Positions 4,329 through 6,858 of a DNA stretch of 6,858 nt are shown piece after piece; position 1 is the stretch's first letter, and each line of letters opens with the position of its first letter. The position numbers and the translations under genes are program-made. The notes under the pieces are model-generated. The model was not told where the DNA came from. It was given only the letters and a program-made list of their open reading frames with translations, and ran no database searches. Origin of the DNA: JBCBZH01 sp039815415 (GTDB lineage Bacteria > Bacteroidota > Rhodothermia > Rhodothermales > Rubricoccaceae); contig JBCBZH010000242.1 in the NCBI GenBank assembly GCA_039815415.1, positions 1 through 6,858 on the forward strand, in the 5' to 3' direction.

Positions 4329-5818
4329 AGTGCCCACTGGCTCGGCGCGGGCACCTCAGCGGTCGCGGCACCATCGCCGCCGCTGCTCGCACTGTCCTCC
4401 AACGCAAGGAGTCCTGCCGCGATGGCGGCCACGCTTTGGTGATCGGCTGTCGGGGCGAGATCGGACGCATCGAAGTGGTTCTCGACAAACCCGGTGTTGA
4501 AGGCGCCAGACCGGAAGGCCTCGTGCCGCATCACGAACCGGCAGAACGGAATGGTGGTCGGGATGCCCGCCACGTCATACTCCGTCAGTGCACGGTGCAT
4601 GCGGTCCACGGCTTCGGTGCGCGTGCGCCCCCAGCTCGTCAGCTTGGACACCATCGGGTCGTAATGAACCGGGACTGTGTCGCCCTCCTCCACACCGGCA
4701 TCCACGCGAACGCCAAAGCCCGACGGGGGGCGGTGGCGCAGGAGCGGCCCCGGTGCGGGCAAGAACCCCGCAATGACATCCTCGGCATAGACACGGCACT
4801 CGATGGCGTGGCCGAGAATCGCCAGGTCGTCCTGCGCGTATCCCAGTTCCTCACCTTCGGCAATGCGGATCTGCTCTGCTACCAGATCGAGGCCGGTGAT
4901 CCATTCGGTCACCGGATGCTCCACCTGGAGCCGGGTGTTCATCTCGAGGAAGTAGAAGTTGTGATCTGCGTCCAGGAGAAACTCGATGGTTCCGGCGCCA
5001 ACGTAGTCACAGGCCTTGGTGGCCTGGATGGCTGCCGCGCCCATCTCCGCCCGAAGCTCAGGCGTGAGAACAGCGCTCGGCGCTTCTTCGATCACCTTCT
5101 GGTGCCGTCGCTGGATTGAACAGTCTCGCTCGAAGAGGTGTACTACGTTTCCGTGTCCATCGGCCAGCACCTGGAACTCGATGTGGCGCGGACCCACGAG
5201 GTACTTCTCGACGAAGACGCGCCCGTCGCCGAACGCCGATTGCGCCTCGCTCCGCGCGCGCTCGAACGAGCTGGCGAAGTCTTCGGCGCGCTCCACGATT
5301 CGCATCCCCTTCCCTCCCCCGCCCGCAGCGGCCTTCACCAGCACGGGATAGCCGATCTCCGTTGCGATGGCTTCGGCCTCGGCAGGGTCGTCAATCGCAT
5401 CCGGAGTTCCGGGCGCCATCGGCACAGCGGCCGTTTCCATGAGGGCACGGGCTGCCGTCTTGTCGCCCATCAGCCGAATGGCGTTGGGCGGCGGCCCGAT
5501 GAACGTGATGCCCGCCTGCGTGCACGCCTCGGCAAACTCTGCGTTCTCCGACAGGAAGCCGTACCCCGGATGCACCCCGTCCGCTCCGGTCTGGCGCGCA
5601 GCGTCCAATACGCGCTCCGCGAGCAAATACGACTCTGACGATGGGGCCGGTCCGATCTCGACGGCCTCATCGGCCATGCGAACGTGCAAGGCCGTCCGGT
5701 CCGCCTCGGAATGAACGGCCACCGTGGCGATCCCCAGCTCGCGGCAGGTGCGGATCACACGGACCGCAATCTCACCTCGGTTGGCAATCAGGATCTTCCG
5801 AAGGGGTCGGGGTGTCAT
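4316..5818 (-). CDS. accC: Biotin carboxylase subunit of acetyl-CoA (or acyl-CoA) carboxylase
   Basis: The 500-residue protein uses ATP and bicarbonate to carboxylate biotin on a carrier protein, the first half-reaction of acetyl-CoA/propionyl-CoA carboxylase. Domains in order: N-terminal KILIANRGEIAVRVIRT (8-24), the ATP-grasp domain with glycine loop GGGGKG (166-171), HIEFQVLAD and FERDCSIQRRHQK (229-241), the catalytic EMNTRLQVEHPVTE (292-305), then the C-terminal domain with ECRVYAED (340-347). The main active-site residues are present. It is about 50 residues longer than E. coli AccC: after VENHF comes a low-complexity Ala/Ser/Gly/Pro tail ending SQWALRRR, as in many stand-alone subunits of the propionyl-CoA or long ACC type. 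The start at 5818 matches the family; an open frame continues upstream to 6019 but overlaps cbpA and has no homology. No accB/BCCP or carboxyltransferase gene is adjacent, so the carrier must be encoded elsewhere. The substrate is not resolved. Confidence 0.95.
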   Translation of the reverse strand: MTPRPLRKILIANRGEIAVRVIRTCRELGIATVAVHSEADRTALHVRMADEAVEIGPAPSSESYLLAERVLDAARQTGADGVHPGYGFLSENAEFAEACTQAGITFIGPPPNAIRLMGDKTAARALMETAAVPMAPGTPDAIDDPAEAEAIATEIGYPVLVKAAAGGGGKGMRIVERAEDFASSFERARSEAQSAFGDGRVFVEKYLVGPRHIEFQVLADGHGNVVHLFERDCSIQRRHQKVIEEAPSAVLTPELRAEMGAAAIQATKACDYVGAGTIEFLLDADHNFYFLEMNTRLQVEHPVTEWITGLDLVAEQIRIAEGEELGYAQDDLAILGHAIECRVYAEDVIAGFLPAPGPLLRHRPPSGFGVRVDAGVEEGDTVPVHYDPMVSKLTSWGRTRTEAVDRMHRALTEYDVAGIPTTIPFCRFVMRHEAFRSGAFNTGFVENHFDASDLAPTADHQSVAAIAAGLLALEDSASSGGDGAATAEVPAPSQWALRRR

Positions 5819-5908
5819 AGCGGCAGATTCTCTCAGGATGGCACAGTCTTCGAGAGGGTTTTTGCGTCTCACGACCCTGTACACACACGGCGCGGTTCGA
5901 CCCGTCTG
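5819..5908. promoter_or_regulatory. divergent promoter region between accC and cbpA
   Basis: These 90 bp separate two divergent start codons and must hold both promoters. A run GGGTTTTTGCG at 5858-5868 and TACACA at 5881-5886 are the only promoter-like pieces for cbpA, with a 15-bp or similar spacing that is not good. No heat-shock CIRCE inverted repeat and no FapR-like palindrome is seen. Neither start codon has a Shine-Dalgarno; accC has only GAGAGA, 12 nt before the ATG. Confidence 0.3.
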
Positions 5909-6775
5909 ATGGATCTCACGCTCGACTACTACCGCATCCTCGAGATTGAGGACGCAGCAGACGCTCGCGAAATTAAGCGAGCGTACCGTCTGCTGGCGCG
6001 CACGTACCACCCGGATCATAATCCGGGGGATACGGCAGCGATGGAGCGATTCAAGAGGATCCAGGCGGCGTATGAGGTCCTCTCGGACGACGCTCGGCGC
6101 CGGGCCTACGACCGTGCCCGCCGCGATCCGTTTGCAGCCCTGTCTACCGCGGCCTCGATGGCTTCCTTCGGCCCAGGCAGTGCTGGGCGCGGCGGCTTCG
6201 CCCGGACCGACGAGAACGACCCTCTGTTCTCATTCTTCTTCGGCGACCACGACGCCCGGACGACACACGGGCACGACCTGGAGGCGCAGGTCCAGCTCAC
6301 CTTCGACCAGGCCCTTCGGGGAGGCCGTACCGAGGTTCAACTGGCAGGAGGCGATATCGTCCGGGTGACGATTCCCAAAGGCGTTCGGTCTGGCGTCAAG
6401 GTGCGCCTTCGTCAGTGCGGTCGGGTGCGCTCCGATGGCCGACGCGGCGACCTCTACGTCACATTCCGGATTGACCCGAGCCCTCGATTCCGACGTGAAG
6501 GCGACAACCTGCATGTCATCGAGACCATCTCGGCCCTCGAAGCCATCCTCGGCACCAGCCGCTCGATCACGAACGCCTACGGGCAGACGATCAAGGTGCC
6601 TATTGCGCCCGGCACGCAACCCGGCGAGCGGCTCCGCCTGCGCGGCCAGGGCGTGGCTCTGAAAGACCGAGCAGGCGACCTTCTGGTCGAAATCCAGGTG
6701 ACGGTTCCCCGCGACCTCACCGATGCCCAGCGCGACGAGCTGGCGACGGCGGCCGAACGCGTGGGATTGTTGTAG
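5909..6775 (+). CDS. cbpA: CbpA-type J-domain co-chaperone (DnaJ family, no zinc finger)
   Basis: The 288-residue protein stimulates DnaK (Hsp70) ATPase and delivers unfolded protein. The J domain covers about residues 5-69 with DYYRILEI, the essential HPD triad (34-36) and YEVLSD...R..YD. A short Gly/Phe-containing linker follows (about 73-120, with repeated F in DPLFSFFFGD). Then come two beta-rich substrate-binding domains, about 120-190 (GHDLEAQVQLTFDQALRGG start) and 198-268. The CxxCxGxG zinc-finger repeats of class-A DnaJ are absent, so this is the class-B/CbpA type; E. coli CbpA is about 306 residues, so the length is normal. An upstream open frame reaching back to 5684 overlaps accC and is not homologous; the ATG before the J domain is preferred. 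It diverges from accC, and no dnaK, grpE or cbpM is in the window. Its nucleoid-binding function, known in E. coli CbpA, is not established here. Confidence 0.92.
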   Translation: MDLTLDYYRILEIEDAADAREIKRAYRLLARTYHPDHNPGDTAAMERFKRIQAAYEVLSDDARRRAYDRARRDPFAALSTAASMASFGPGSAGRGGFARTDENDPLFSFFFGDHDARTTHGHDLEAQVQLTFDQALRGGRTEVQLAGGDIVRVTIPKGVRSGVKVRLRQCGRVRSDGRRGDLYVTFRIDPSPRFRREGDNLHVIETISALEAILGTSRSITNAYGQTIKVPIAPGTQPGERLRLRGQGVALKDRAGDLLVEIQVTVPRDLTDAQRDELATAAERVGLL

Positions 6776-6805
6776 CGGCTATCTCTCAATCACCAGCTCG
6801 GGGCA

Positions 6806-6858
6806 GAGAGCGCGGAGAGCGCGGAGAGCGCGGAGAGCCCGGAGAGCGCGGAGAGCGC
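6806..6858. repeat. 9-bp tandem repeat (minisatellite), continues past window end
   Basis: Five full units of GAGAGCGCG (6806-6814, 6815-6823, 6824-6832, 6833-6841, 6842-6850) and 8 of 9 bases of a sixth are visible. Only unit 4 differs, with C for G at 6839 (GAGAGCCCG). The array starts 31 bp after the cbpA stop. Nine is a multiple of three, so every frame of the array is a three-residue repeat. On the minus strand all three frames are open through the array and stop at 6790, 6786 and 6779. The array may therefore be either intergenic or the repetitive C-terminus of a converging gene that starts outside the window. Confidence 0.9.

Noticed and set aside
3427..4488. Minus-strand open frame of 353 codons
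   Set aside because: It runs out of frame through fur, the promoter gap, doxX and the accC end. Its Arg/Pro/His-rich sequence is typical of a GC-rich shadow frame, while the overlapped genes show clear family motifs.
4436..5638. Plus-strand open frames (227 and 166 codons) within accC
   Set aside because: They are antisense shadows of the strongly conserved biotin carboxylase reading frame.
6806..6858. CRISPR array
   Set aside because: The units are 9 bp and directly adjacent with no spacers, so this is a simple tandem repeat.

Overview
This window looks like chromosomal DNA from a GC-rich, free-living bacterium. The best guess is a Rhodothermota/Bacteroidota-lineage organism (Salinibacter, Rhodothermus or Balneola-like). 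The evidence is the character of the partial 16S rRNA (short V1 and V3), the boxA sequence of the rRNA leader (Bacteroidota-like, from memory), and the absence of Shine-Dalgarno sequences before all the genes. The assignment is by eye only and is moderate. There is no sign of phage, plasmid, transposon or CRISPR DNA. I found no convincing undescribed system; most genes are housekeeping types.

Layout. Positions 1-512 are the 5' third of a 16S rRNA gene on the minus strand, cut by the window edge. Upstream of it (513-815) lies a compact rRNA control region: a sigma70-like promoter with GC-rich discriminator, a boxB-like hairpin, a boxA antitermination motif, a C(UUCG)G hairpin and a pair of mutually exclusive hairpins touching the 16S 5' end. 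Positions 816-1229 are a gene-free gap. Then come a plus-strand membrane-anchored protein with three PASTA domains (1230-2018) and, tail-to-tail with it, a minus-strand operon fur > phzF-like > pyrR (3821 down to 2024). The operon's reading frames overlap by 4 nt and 1 nt. A small DoxX-like membrane protein (3910-4272, plus) diverges from fur and converges on a 500-residue biotin carboxylase, accC (5818 down to 4316). A GC-rich hairpin centred on the accC stop codon probably serves both genes. A CbpA-type J-domain co-chaperone (5909-6775, plus) diverges from accC. The window ends inside a 9-bp tandem repeat (6806-6858).

How they fit together. The rRNA region supplies ribosomes. AccC starts fatty-acid (or propionyl-CoA type) carboxylation. 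PyrR links to pyrimidine salvage or control. Fur senses metal, probably iron. CbpA assists DnaK. The PASTA protein probably binds cell-wall or other extracytoplasmic ligands. Apart from the fur-phzF-pyrR operon there is no obvious single pathway. Both window ends are repeats that break short-read assemblies (rRNA and a minisatellite), so the window may be a whole draft contig.
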